From: Mastacembelus armatus
Taxonomy: Eukaryota > Chordata > Actinopteri > Synbranchiformes > Mastacembelidae
Direction of reading: 5' to 3'
Length of the DNA: 64,000 nt
Assembly: GCF_900324485.2 (NCBI RefSeq)
Contig: NC_046654.1
Span: 14,304,562 to 14,368,561 of the forward strand
In this document: piece by piece, positions 26,462 to 44,713 of the stretch
Numbering within the stretch: position 1 is the first letter of the stretch
Layout of the letters: the number at the start of each line of letters is the position of its first letter
Notes under the pieces: generated by a model
What the model saw: only the letters and a program-made list of their open reading frames with translations
Told to the model about the DNA's origin: nothing
Database searches by the model: none
Translations under genes and position numbers: made by a program

Positions 26462-26894
26462 CTCACAGACCAGTGTAATGTGACAGCTCAAATATCTTTG
26501 CACATTATCACTGAAATGTCACTGAAATCATCTTCGGGTAGCCTTAGTGAGATTTGAAGATGAAGTTTTCAAGATGATTATCCTAATGTCAGAAGTTTAA
26601 TGGTGGCAACCTTGGCTTGTTTTTCAGTTGCTGTAGTTGTCAATAACGTAAGTGTCATTGTCTCAGCTTGTTTCCTCACAGGTAGAGGCAGACACACCCC
26701 GGGGTGGCTGCATTTCTGTGTTATTGCGCAAGTTCTCAGCTTCTTTTTTGTTTCCAAATGCGCAGGTAGTGCTGGGCAACATATTTTCCAGGCTTTTCTG
26801 AAGATGTAGTTTGATATGACAGAGAAAAATTTCCCCACTCCAGAAAGATTTTCTGTTTCCCTGTTCCTCTTCAGTTATTTCCTGCACAGATTTG

Positions 26895-26926
26895 GCAGTA
26901 GTAGCACCTAGTAGTGCTACTACTGC
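26895..26926. repeat. Perfect 13-bp inverted repeat with 6-base loop
   Basis: The left arm GCAGTAGTAGCAC (26895-26907) is the exact reverse complement of GTGCTACTACTGC (26914-26926). The loop is CTAGTA. It could form a stable hairpin in DNA or RNA. Confidence 0.9.
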
Positions 26927-28973
26927 TAGTACTGCATGTGCTGTGTCCAGGTTGTGTTGCCATATTCAAGCAGAAGCTTGATATTGAGCATAACCCTTGG
27001 AGGATAAGAGGCCTGTGTATAGTACAATAAATATTGTTATCTAGCAAACAACTATATGCCAGTAACACCACTTCATTTCACTTCACTGCCAGCACATGCC
27101 TGAAAAGATAACTTTAACCTCAATACACAACAGTTTGTGATTTTGCACAGCTCCTCTAATTCTAAAATATTTAGCTATAGTGTCAGTAACTGCAGAGTGA
27201 TGAGAGAAATGAAGAGAAGACCCAAGTTTACTAACTGTAAATAAAAACTTTTCTAAACCTCGGCCACCTGTCTTCATATAATAAATACTGATTTTTTTGT
27301 TCATTCAGAGTAGTTGGAATAAAACAGGAAGAGGGTAAAGAGCAGTGTAATACAATACACTCTTAGACATTGCTTTGGACTGGTGTTCCTGAAAGGTGTA
27401 TTACATTTCCTTTATTCTTTTTAAAACAGCCCTCTTTTGTCTCCACTTCACCATCACTGTAGTTCTGTTTTCTAGGAAAAAGCAGCACATAATTAGGACT
27501 GTTTGCAGATGAATTTAAGTCCCCAGGTGCTGAAAGGAGTATCAAATACCTTTAAAACCTCCTCGCTGTGTCAGAACCTGTCTTTTTGCAGGCCCATCCC
27601 TGTGAATGGAGCTATTGAAACTTGCATTTACATAACATAAAAGTCTTGTCATGCTAATTTGTATTGTTCAGCTTTCGTGCTCACAACAGCAACAGATTCC
27701 AAACAAGCCCAAACTTTCTTTGAAACAATGAAGTTCAGCAGCCACCCAGCCAGTGTGATATAACGGCTGTTCAGATTAAACATGCACAGACAAGAGAGGG
27801 ACAGTTTTTCGGCCGGGCATGAAAAACGTGTTCAGACAGTTTTCTGGAACATATCTGCAGGAATGCACCCCTCATGACTCCAGCACCTCTGCACATCTCA
27901 CCAACATGGAGCAGCACAACAGGATAAATGCATCGCTCTGCACTGCCTGTACTGTGAAAGGAAGGAAATGTACCAGAACCAGGAAAGCCAGGACAGGGGG
28001 AGAGTTAATAACCCTGGAAAACATGGGAGGGTCTCATACCGACTGTTGGCTCATTTACAGAACCACACACTCACCATGGACAAACAGTTTGGGACAGAAA
28101 TGTGTGTTAAAGCTGTCTCATATTTTCAGGGTCAGTTCATTTTACACTTGAGAGCTTGTGTCCTGTTTGGACATTTGCTCTCATGTAGAGGCCAGTCCAA
28201 AAGCGATTATTAACTCAAACCACTTCGCCCAGTTCACACCCGAAAACCTGCACCTCAGGTTTTTTTGGTTTTAAAGGTGTGATATTTCCTCTGTCACCCC
28301 TGTACACTGTAGGTAAACAATCTGCATTGCAACAGTGACTGTCATTCGCAAAACATGATAATCCACAGGCCTCATTTCCTAACAGTTTTCATTGGAAGTA
28401 CTGCCACAGAAAGAGATGTTAATAGTTCCTGTGAGTGCTCTTAACTGTGGTCCCTGTGGATGATCTATAATTGTTTGTGGGAAGACCTTTTGCTGTTTGA
28501 GTTTTTAAGTGTCGTTATTCTGAGGAAACTGTGTTCACTTTCCCCTGTTGTGGTTTCAGGGGAGGATGTGCCAAAACCTCAGCAGGCAAAAGTGAAAATA
28601 TCCACACAGAGGAGAGACCAGAAGTAAGAAAATGTGATTTTTTTTTTTTTTTTCACTCTTTATCCCCCCTCTGGCACAATCCAGTGTAAATACTGCAATC
28701 ATCCATTCAGAGGCTGCACGAACTCATAAAATTCCTGCACTGGGCGGTTCCACACGTCAGCACGGATGAATCAGCCTGAGTGGGAGACTCCTTCTCTGCC
28801 CCTCTCAAAGTACCAATCAACCTAAACAATGAGAGCGCAGCTCATAGCAACAGGGTAATCTGTGCAGCCTGTGAGAGGGCAGCTCAGTGGAGCACATAGG
28901 AAAAGTGTAAAAGAAAAGAAAGTGTGGGATCTTTGTTTATCCATGGAGATCCAATTAATCCTGCACTGTAGTC

Positions 28974-28979
28974 TTTATT
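28974..28979 (-). terminator. Candidate gjb4-like poly(A) signal
   Basis: Reverse-strand AATAAA, 660 bases past the stop codon of the upstream connexin. Confidence 0.45.
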
Positions 28980-29642
28980 GGGCTCACAAAAACTAACTTC
29001 AACAACATGAAAATTATCTTTAATAAAACATGCTGTGCTGTGTGGCACAACTGTGTGAAATATACAAATCCCATGTTTACAAAGCTCCATCTGCATTTTA
29101 TCACTCCATTTACAGAAACAAGATGACAAACACGCACACTAACAAAAACAACACAATCTCTCAGAGCTTTTTTAAATTATGTAAAGTACAGTATTTACAA
29201 AGACACATGAGGACACGTGAGTGAAGAGAAGAGAGGCAGAGTAGACATTTTGAGGCAGGGCACTGAGCAGAGGGAAAAATCTTACTCAGAAAACCACATG
29301 TGTTTGTAAAACCATGGAGTGACTCATGTGATTGATTTCAAGGCTAAATCTAAAACTGCACCAAACACATTAGCTTTTCTTTTTTTTTTCCCCCCGTTGG
29401 TCTCTGACCCAAACCAACAACGGTTAGCAGATTCCAGATCAGTGACACATACTGGATGTTTTGCAGTCCAGAATTTCTTTGACTGTGAACAGAGACGCTA
29501 AAGACATAATTGATGTAGCTCAGACTTTGAGTAGACAAATGTCTGCTGATAAGTCTTTTATGGAAGTGCCTGTGGGGTAAGCACAGGCATCTTTCCTCTC
29601 CCATGTTTTGGTTGTTTTTATATGTCCCCTGCCATTACTGTC

Positions 29643-30434
29643 TCAGGATATAGCAGCGTTGTACGAGGGCAAAGATGATTCGGGGGTGTTTTTGCCCACC
29701 AGCTTTAGAGTGTTTGTCCCCACCAAGTTGCTTCCGCTGGACATCGTGTTGGTCATGATGTGGTGAGAGTGATGGACTGTGGCCACACATTCACAGCAGC
29801 GTTTGCCAATCAGGTAGAGGATTTCGAAGATGGAGAGCAGGATGCAGGCCAGGCTGGTGACTACCATGAAGAGGGTGAAGATCCTTTTCTCAGTGGGCCT
29901 AGAGATGAAGCAGTCCACTGTGTTGGGACAGGGCTTCTCTTCACACTTGATGAGGATGGGGAAGTCGTAGCCTTCATAGATGTGGTACAGGAGGTAGACG
30001 AAGGTGACGTCCACACCTATTTTGAAGATCAGGGTGAGGACGTATGTCCACCACAGGCCACCGCGCTTCTTGCCGGTGTTTTGGTAGAGACTCCGGCAGT
30101 TTTCACCGTACTTCAGTCGATGTTTCCGTTCCCTGTCCTCCCTGTAAGCTACGTGCATCACCACCAGCAGAGAGGGGCATGTGACGAAGATGAGCTGCAG
30201 GGCCCACAGCCGGACGTGTGAGACGGGGAAGAAGTGGTCAAAGCAGACATTGTGGCAGCCGGGCTGAGCCGTGTTGCACTTGAAGTCTTTCTGTTCATCG
30301 CCCCACACCTTCTCTGCTGCCACCACAAATACCATGATCCTGAAGAGGAAAACTATAGAGAGCCACACTCGCCCAAAAGCTGTGGAGTATTTGTTCACCC
30401 CACTGAGGAGGCCCTGGAGAAATGCCCAGTTCAT
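29643..30434 (-). CDS. gjb4: Beta-type connexin, gjb4-like (Cx30.3 group)
   Basis: Gap-junction channel subunit; single coding exon, 263 codons. The N-terminus [18 protein letters not shown] is the same as human GJB4 over its first 18 residues. Loop 1 cysteines are [12 protein letters not shown] and loop 2 [12 protein letters not shown]. Spans include [40 protein letters not shown] and [20 protein letters not shown]. The cytoplasmic loop ([13 protein letters not shown]) and [10 protein letters not shown] are typical. The short Ser/Asn-rich tail ends [13 protein letters not shown]5 is a close alternative: the SHVRLWAL and VDCFIS stretches are shared. The tail has little likeness to either, so the mammalian label is approximate. 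The gene lies upstream of, and in tandem with, the gjb3-like gene. Confidence 0.85.
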   Translation of the reverse strand: MNWAFLQGLLSGVNKYSTAFGRVWLSIVFLFRIMVFVVAAEKVWGDEQKDFKCNTAQPGCHNVCFDHFFPVSHVRLWALQLIFVTCPSLLVVMHVAYREDRERKHRLKYGENCRSLYQNTGKKRGGLWWTYVLTLIFKIGVDVTFVYLLYHIYEGYDFPILIKCEEKPCPNTVDCFISRPTEKRIFTLFMVVTSLACILLSIFEILYLIGKRCCECVATVHHSHHIMTNTMSSGSNLVGTNTLKLVGKNTPESSLPSYNAAIS

Positions 30435-31465
30435 GACGAGGTGTGTTCACAGTCTTGTCTTTTCTCCCTCCTGATGGAAAACAGAGGAAGCTCCTCTCAG
30501 TCGAAATGGCACAGGCAGAACTTCAGGTATCTACCAGCATGACAGCAAAACAAGAACAGTCATATAAGAGTTACAGAGAGAAAAAGTAAGACAACAAAGA
30601 AACAATCTGAGGTCGAATAAGCTCAGTGAATTACGTGGGCGTGTTTACATACATAAAATCACAAAGTAAAAAACAAAGCGATCGGGTTCTTATATATTTT
30701 CGGGTTTTCTCGGTTAGAACTTTTGGATTCGTCGCTGACCGGAGATACGATTAGACTCTTACTTAGATCAGCACTTCACTTCTCTACGACTGCGCTAAAC
30801 GCTAACAACTTTTATACATTCCGCGCGCAATTGCGCGTAGCCAACACACTCAGGCTTAAACCTCCAACATCCAAACAAGTTCGAGTCACTGATCGATTCG
30901 TCTCTTTACATGTGGACCTGAGTTACTCACAGTTTAAACGCCGTCGTTGCTCTTCAGTGTCGCACCGCAGGAAAAGCTGTGGATGAGCCGGAGCGAGGAG
31001 AATCTCGGTTACATTTCTCCACTGGGCGGAGTGGAGCGCAGGGGGCGGAGTCTCCCCCGCCTGTCGTGTCTTCTCACAGTCTAACCTGCTCAGGTGTGGC
31101 TCTCCCACCAAACAACTCGTTAGACCAAGTAGTGAAAACAACAGGTGGCCTTTCACGTTTGGCTGAACATATGTAACTACCTTTATCTCCGCACCTGTAA
31201 TTTCACTGTAGCTGATTATAATCTGCATATTTTACCATTAATGAACAATGTGCCAATTGGACCTGTACTCGTGGAAAGACATCGTTCCTACACAAAGCCT
31301 TTGAGGGTAGCCGCATGTAAAATGCAGTTGGAAAAACTTTTTCAACATAAGTAAGAAAATGTGCGCTATAAATAGTTATTGTGTTACTAGGCAACAATCA
31401 GGAGATCCATTTAAATTGTATTTGCTCAAAGAAACAAACATCAAGCTCATGATTCTTTATTTTTA
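30435..31465. other. Intergenic DNA, gjb4-like promoter side and ppie 3' end
   Basis: No coding exon is supported. A GC-richer patch around 30930-31080 (GGGCGGAG, CGGAGTC) could be the promoter of the gjb4-like gene. Nothing else is recognisable. Confidence 0.4.
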
Positions 31466-31479
31466 AAAAAAAAAAGATA

Positions 31480-31485
31480 TTTATT
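31480..31485 (-). terminator. ppie: ppie poly(A) signal
   Basis: Reverse-strand AATAAA, about 100 bases past the ppie stop codon, giving a short 3' untranslated region. Confidence 0.7.
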
Positions 31486-31585
31486 GAAATATTTACATGG
31501 CAGAAGATTGTGGATTTAAAGTAGAAGAGATGACGAATGTGCTCATACTGCCTCCACACAAACACACAATCACACACTGTCTTCC

Positions 31586-31663
31586 TCACACATATTCTCC
31601 ACAGTCTGAGATGATCACTTTCTGCTTCGCTTTGCCGTCCTTTGTTCCCTGAGCCTGCAGAAC

Positions 31664-31699
<36 letters not shown>

Positions 31700-34190
31700 C
31701 TTGCCAAAATACAGTCTGCCCTTAATACTGTATTTTATGTGTACGACTATAATCAAGATTCAAGATAAAACAATATAATCAAAAATATCTTATTTTTGCA
31801 CGTTAAATGTAAACTGTGTAGAAATGTGCTGCTAACTTTAAATGGTTGATAGGTTTGGTTTCTGCATGTTTTATTTACATGGAGCAGAAGTGACGTAGTT
31901 AAAGAACACATTGGGAAATAACTAACATGAACTAATATTTATTTCTGTCTGTGTGATGTCAGGGTTTGAGTATCATAAAAATCAGACTTTATTTTATCAT
32001 GGAAAAGGAAGTGTTATATAAAAAAAAAAATCAATATGTAGTCTCAGTAATCCACTTCCATTACCTCCATTGCACGAAGCACATCCATCCCTTCCACCAG
32101 CTCTCCAAACACCACGTGTTTGCCATCCAGCCAGTCGGTTTTGTCAGTGGTGATGAAGAACTGAGAGCCGTTCGTGTTTGGCCCAGAGTTGGCCATGGAC
32201 AGCTGCCCTGCGTGCACAACAAACGGGGCTCAGTCAGTTACCCACAGGTCCTGCTACTAAACGCAAACCGTGCACTTCATTCACACTTTGTCTCTGGGCC
32301 TCTCAGAAAACTCCTCACCTGGAGCGGTGTGTTTGAGCACGAAGTTTTCATCGTCAAACTTGCGGCCGTAGATGGACTTGCCACCTGTGCCGTTGTGGTT
32401 GGTGAAGTCGCCACCTTGGCACATAAACTGAGGGATGATACGATGGAAGCTGCTGCCCTTGTAGCCAAAACCCTTTTCATGTGTGCACAAGCAGCGGAAG
32501 TTTTCTAGAAAGTTTGAGAAAGGACGCGTCAGTCAGCTGGTAACTAGCTTTTCTTTTATTGAGTCTATAGTGCTTCATGTTTTTAAAGTTGTTTTCAGTT
32601 CCTTCATAATAAATTTAACAATCTACAAACTTTATTTTTGACCAGCAGTAAAATTCATACAGACCAGCTGTCATGGGAACAATGTCTGCCCGGAGGAGGA
32701 AGCGCAGCCTTCCAGCCGGTTTGTTGCCAATCTTGATGTCCATGTAGACCTGGGGATTAACTCGGCCCTTTTTAGCTGGTGGCTGATCCTGCAGGAGCAG
32801 ATTTTTACTCCATTATTTATTACTCCGTTGCTACTTTAACACAGTTGACACAGAGACACTAACATGCTTTAGAAAGAAAAGTCATCTCACATCCTGTGCT
32901 GCAGTTTGGGTTGTTTCTCCACCCGCTGCCTCCCCCTCAGCCTCCCCCTCAGCCTTTCCGGAAAACTTCTTCAGCCAGTCATCGTCCGACCAAACTGTGG
33001 GGAAGGCAGAATTAATATTGGACCTAAGAAATTAAATTAAAGCTCAGGCAAAGGCTTCTACAAATAAGTTTCAATCACTCACCTGGTCGAGAAGAACCTT
33101 CTTTGATTCTCATAGGTTTGGCGATGTTGACACGGACAGTCCGTCCAAAAAGTTCAGACTCATTCTAGTAGAGAAACAACAAATAAATACAAATTTGTTT
33201 GACAAATGTGAGAAACTGTTGATATTACGTACTGTAGATGATGATATATTCAAAGTTTACACTGCAGAACATTAATTATTGAAACTGTTTGACAATTAAG
33301 TTTCAGGAACAGGAATAAACCCTCAGACTCCTGTGTTCAACAACAGGATCCACTTACCATGTTATCAATAGCTGCTGCTGCATCCTGCAGAAGACAAGGA
33401 GTGTAAATAAGTCATGAAATCAACTGTGTGCATTTCATGATCCACTACCATTAACCACCACCTTCAAACAACAGCAATAAACAGGGTCATTCATTCAAAC
33501 TTTGAACATGACTTCATTCAAAAATATAAACACTATGTTACATACCTCTGCCAGCTCAAACTCAATGAACGCGAATCCTCTGTGCTTCTCTGGAGAAGAA
33601 ACACATTATTATAGCGCTTCATATTCAGCCTGCCCACAGTGTGTGTTTGCAGCCACATATTACTCAATACTGAGCCTCTCACCTGTTTCATAGTCCAAAG
33701 GTATCTGGATGTCTATGATGTCTCCAAATGGGATAAAAGCTGCATGTAACACCTTCTCATCCACCTCCTCTGCTAGGCCACCTAACAGAAACACACAGCG
33801 GAGACACTGAGCCGAGGGACACAAATTAAAATGAAAAGGTTTCGGTCTGTATGCAGGGACCGGAAGACGTGCTGCGTTCAAGACTCGTCCGGACCTTTAA
33901 ACCTTATTTATAATTTAACTTCATTTTCTCACCGTTTATCACATAAACTCACACACGGCACGTTTACAACGGTGTTGATGAAACTACCCGAAGTCTACCG
34001 TCAACAAAGCTGAACCAGTTTCCATGTTTTCTCATTGTTTCCGTATCGTTTTCATGATTTATCCACTTTATCCGTGTTTGGCCGAGTCTGCTTTGACTCT
34101 CCGATAGCAGCCTCCTCACAACTGAAGCGGGTCATTATGAAAAGTTAGAAAAACTCACCAACATACAGCACCCGTTTGTTAGCAGCCATA
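31586..34190 (-). CDS. ppie: Peptidyl-prolyl isomerase E (RRM plus cyclophilin), 10 exons
   Basis: Nuclear cyclophilin (Cyp33) that binds RNA, isomerises proline bonds, joins the spliceosome and acts on the MLL1 PHD3 finger. Exons in transcript order: 34190-34160, 33781-33683, 33589-33546, 33384-33358, 33164-33083, 32994-32891, 32788-32665, 32504-32319, 32207-32065, 31654-31586. They join in phase to 302 codons (human 301). Residues 1-85 form the [23 protein letters not shown] (RNP2) and [10 protein letters not shown] (RNP1). A Glu/Ala/Gly-rich linker follows ([11 protein letters not shown]). The cyclophilin domain has [38 protein letters not shown] with the catalytic Arg, QFFITT and [11 protein letters not shown]. 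It ends IISDCGEYV. The last intron uses a 32-T tract before its acceptor. Confidence 0.97.
31665..31696. repeat. A32/T32 homopolymer at ppie last-intron acceptor
   Basis: 32 consecutive A on the plus strand, so T in the ppie transcript. It ends 10 bases before the exon 10 acceptor and doubles as its polypyrimidine tract. Confidence 0.9.
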
Positions 34191-34193
34191 TTG
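34183..34193 (-). promoter_or_regulatory. ppie: YY1-like element over ppie start codon
   Basis: AATATGGCTGC on the reverse strand fits the AAnATGGCnGC YY1 consensus and includes the start codon. A CCAAT box (reverse-strand CACCAATGAC) lies about 45 bases upstream, with GGGGGGCGGGC further up. Confidence 0.5.
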
Positions 34194-34199
34194 GTTTTA

Positions 34200-35950
34200 A
34201 CCCTTCACCTCTGACCCCAGCAGCTTGTCATTGGTGCAGCCGACCGAGAGCCCGCCCCCCAGGCCGCTCAGCTCTGGCGCCACCTGCTGGAGGAAACAAT
34301 GTGCGGCTGTTCCCAGACCAGTCTGAACACGTTTTATACAAGCATGTTTTAAACACCCTGCATAGACAGCCCTACAATAACACACCTGCCCCTCTACACA
34401 GTTACAGTTACCCTTACACAGTCTCATGGAAAATAACATTTTTTAGACAATTTCACAAAACCATGCAGTTTTCTAAAGAACAAAGGTGCACACTGATGAG
34501 ATTTCATGGTAATTAGACAGGATGAGAGTCAATGTGAGATCACATGTTTGTAGGTTTATATGTGTTTGGGCTGAAAAACTATTTAGGCAATGGTGTAGAG
34601 TGAATATATTATAAAAGGAAAAGCACAGGTGTAACAATGGCTTTCAAGTGTCCCAATAAGCTGTGAGTGTGATAGCATGCAGACAGGTACACTACAGGCC
34701 CCTGAATCCGAAACAGATAGATGATCTCCAGCATCATCAGATTTATTATTTACGCCTGTGATCTTCCTACTGACAAACTGAGTGCTCTGCTTCTTTCAGG
34801 GTATTTTCTGTAGCTCAACGTTTTGTTTACAAGTTGTAACTAATGATGTTATTGTTGTTCAATTACAAATAGTATCTAAATTAGTTACTAGTATTGTTTG
34901 TACACTTTCCCTTCGTGGCTCTCCTCTACGGCCCCTGGATGCTTTTTTTGGCCCCTGGGTCAACCATTTCAACCTATTCAGGCACAGCCTCACTGGACTT
35001 AAGTGGCACTTCTGAACAAACCTACTTTTAGTGGAGAAAAGTTAGACATTTACTGGACAAATATGGAGTCAGAATGAGCTTGTGGTCTGGTGAGGAGGCT
35101 GAGCCTCTGTGGTGATTGGAGGATCTGTTAAAATGGACAGACTTTTTTTTGATTAACAGCGTTTTAAAGTTGGAAGCTGGTGGTCTCTAGAAAAGACTCC
35201 CAGCTGTTTGAAAGACCACCAGCCACCCCTGCTTTTCAAATTACAAATTCTCATCCCCTTTCTGTCTAGTGAAAACCCCAAATACCAGTAGATGACACTG
35301 CTACAGATTAATCTTAAAAAGTACTCATTTTAATTCAAAAATATATAACTGTAAAACATTGACAAGGACCATGTTTCTGCATGATTACTATTACTTCTGA
35401 TACTTGAAGTACGTGTTGCTAGTTGCTAGTTTAATTTGAATACTTGCAGTGGAGTATTTAACATAAGTGTTGTTTAAGTGAAGGATCTGAGTATGTATTC
35501 TACACAAACTGCTGTCAATGGGAACAACTTTGGGGTGCTAGGTTGTGAAAAAAATCTGTCTGGCTTGTGTTTTATTCACCACCAGCATTTTATTTTAAAG
35601 TATAGTGTCTAATGAACAATTTGACCTTTGACCTTTCGGTAGAGGACGTGGATGAAAATTTGTTTAGTAGTAACTCAGTGACATTTACACTATAGACTTG
35701 ACTGATAGTTGTAATGTCTCAAGGACACTTTTAACTGCAGGTATATTTAGGACCAGCTAAAATGATTTTCAAACTCTGGCTTCAAACTCAATCTAACCGA
35801 CTGAAGAAATTGTGGGAATTAAAGTTATTAGTTAGGAAATTTACAAAGTTGTTTTAGCCTTTAGTGCAAAAAAAAAGGCAAACTGAAATGAAATGAGAAT
35901 GAAAATAGGTTAATTAAAAGTATTAAGATAACGATTCCTTTGATATATCA
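34200..35950. other. Intergenic DNA between ppie promoter and pabpc4 3' end
   Basis: No exon or named repeat is seen. It is AT-rich beyond the ppie promoter. The short open frames have no known domain. Confidence 0.5.
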
Positions 35951-35953
35951 TCC

Positions 35954-35959
35954 CTTTAT
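35954..35959 (-). terminator. pabpc4: Candidate distal pabpc4 poly(A) signal
   Basis: Reverse-strand AATAAA, about 480 bases after the stop codon. Another reverse-strand AATAAA near 36406 is only 30 bases after the stop and could give a very short 3' end. Confidence 0.45.
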
Positions 35960-36436
35960 TGAGAATACCACACACCCATGATAACATGATAGGATGGAAG
36001 AGTTCATCATTTCAACTCAAACATAAAACTGTCAAGCAAAGAAAAAGAAAAGGGCTCGTTTTAGAAAAAGCTTTCTCTCCTTTGCCACAAAATCAAAGGC
36101 CTTCATTTAAGAATCATTTGCATTATTGTTTTTGGTATGCAGTTTAACAGTATTACAGAGCTAGAAAATTATGAACTGTAATATTTTTCAAAATGCTCAA
36201 GTGTACTTTAAAATTACATTTTCTTTTTCTTGGTTGTTTTTGCATAATTTTTCAGAGGACTGTGGTGTTCGGAGCAGCCGTAGTGTGTCTCTGCATCTCT
36301 GCTCATTTTCCTGTGTCCTGAAACAACATAATTTCTTTTTCATTAGTACCACATAACGTAAACTATGCATGACCAGATCAACAAGTATGAATGGCCGAAC
36401 TGATATTTATTATTGTACCGATCTTAACTCAGTGCT

Positions 36437-43938
<7,502 letters not shown>

Positions 43939-44163
43939 TTACCGAGAACGACGCGTCCCTCAAAGAAACGGAAAGCCAGAAAAAGCCGATAGGAGCTGTA
44001 CTCCGGGTCCGGACTGGCTTAAAGAAACGGTCTACGGGCAGCGGACTCTCTGATCCAGCTTGGAGAGAAAATATCAAACCTAAAATTAAAAAAAAAAAAA
44101 ACGACAGAAATCAATGTCTTAAGTATTTCTTCCTTAAAAGACGGTTTAGCTCAGGGCCTCCCT

Positions 44164-44297
44164 TTTTCTGTTTTTTAAAATATCCTTTTGCTATTTTTTT
44201 GACGTTTGTATTTCTTTAAGAAGTTCAAGGACTTGTTTTTATGAAGATTTTATGGGTTTTGTATTTTTTTATATTATTTTTTTGTTAAGCTTTTTCC
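44164..44297 (-). promoter_or_regulatory. pabpc4: A-rich 5' leader, candidate PABP autoregulatory sequence
   Basis: In the transcript this stretch carries about ten A-tracts of 4-7 bases separated by short spacers, for example AACAAAAAAATAATATAAAA and ACGTCAAAAAAATAGCAAAA. Mammalian PABPC1 mRNA has a similar oligo(A)-rich leader to which PABP binds to repress its own translation. The same use here is inferred from position and composition. Confidence 0.6.
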
Positions 44298-44333
44298 AAC
44301 AGTGAGTTAGACACTCACGGTTGTTTTGTGGCC

Positions 44334-44343
44334 GGGGAAAGAG
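44334..44343 (-). promoter_or_regulatory. pabpc4: TOP-like transcription start of pabpc4
   Basis: Reverse strand CTCTTTCCCC: a C followed by nine pyrimidines, about 30 bases downstream of a TATA box. That is the layout of 5'-terminal oligopyrimidine mRNAs, a class to which PABPC1 belongs. It implies a leader of about 420 bases if unspliced. Confidence 0.55.
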
Positions 44344-44367
44344 ACTGCGTGAGGGACGCATGGGCAC

Positions 44368-44373
44368 TTTATA
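44368..44373 (-). promoter_or_regulatory. pabpc4: TATA box of pabpc4
   Basis: Reverse strand CTATAAAGTG in a GC-rich context, about 30 bases upstream of the pyrimidine-rich start. Confidence 0.6.
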
Positions 44374-44713
44374 GTGAGCGGCGGTGCGGAGGAAATAGTG
44401 GCCAGGGTCAAGCCTGGGCTAGGAAAGGAAAAAAAAACAAAAAAAAACAAAAAACCCACCACACTGAGCATGCGCTGTAAAAGGGAGAGCGCACACTGTA
44501 CTATGAACTATACAGCCCAGCTCCCCACAGCGACATCTGGATGGGAATAAGGCTTTCACAGAAACCACACAGTGGACAGGTTTTTTTTGTGGGGGCTTTA
44601 ATTCATTTAATTATTGCAGAAAGTTTTGATTAAATCAATGTATAAATAGCTTTGAATACACTGGATTATTGTGCAATGAGTTTATTCAGTATCAAAACAG
44701 TCTGAAGATGCAG

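Larger units (their letters stand above)
25516..28960. other. Intergenic DNA between the two connexins
   Basis: No coding exon is supported. It should hold the gjb3-like promoter and 5' untranslated exon, but I cannot place them. Contents noted: a (CT)n run at 26419-26456, a 13-bp perfect inverted repeat at 26895-26926 and a T-run near 28639. Open frames at 27819-28213 have no family likeness. Confidence 0.5.

Noticed and set aside
26258-26503. Reverse frame with Arg-Glu repeats
   Set aside because: Created by the (CT)n run.
27819-28213. 110- and 81-codon open frames between the connexins
   Set aside because: No domain, no splice or promoter context, and two overlapping frames of equal quality suggest chance.
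29760-30542. Open frames opposite the gjb4-like gene
   Set aside because: Same reason: they mirror the connexin codons and have no family likeness of their own.
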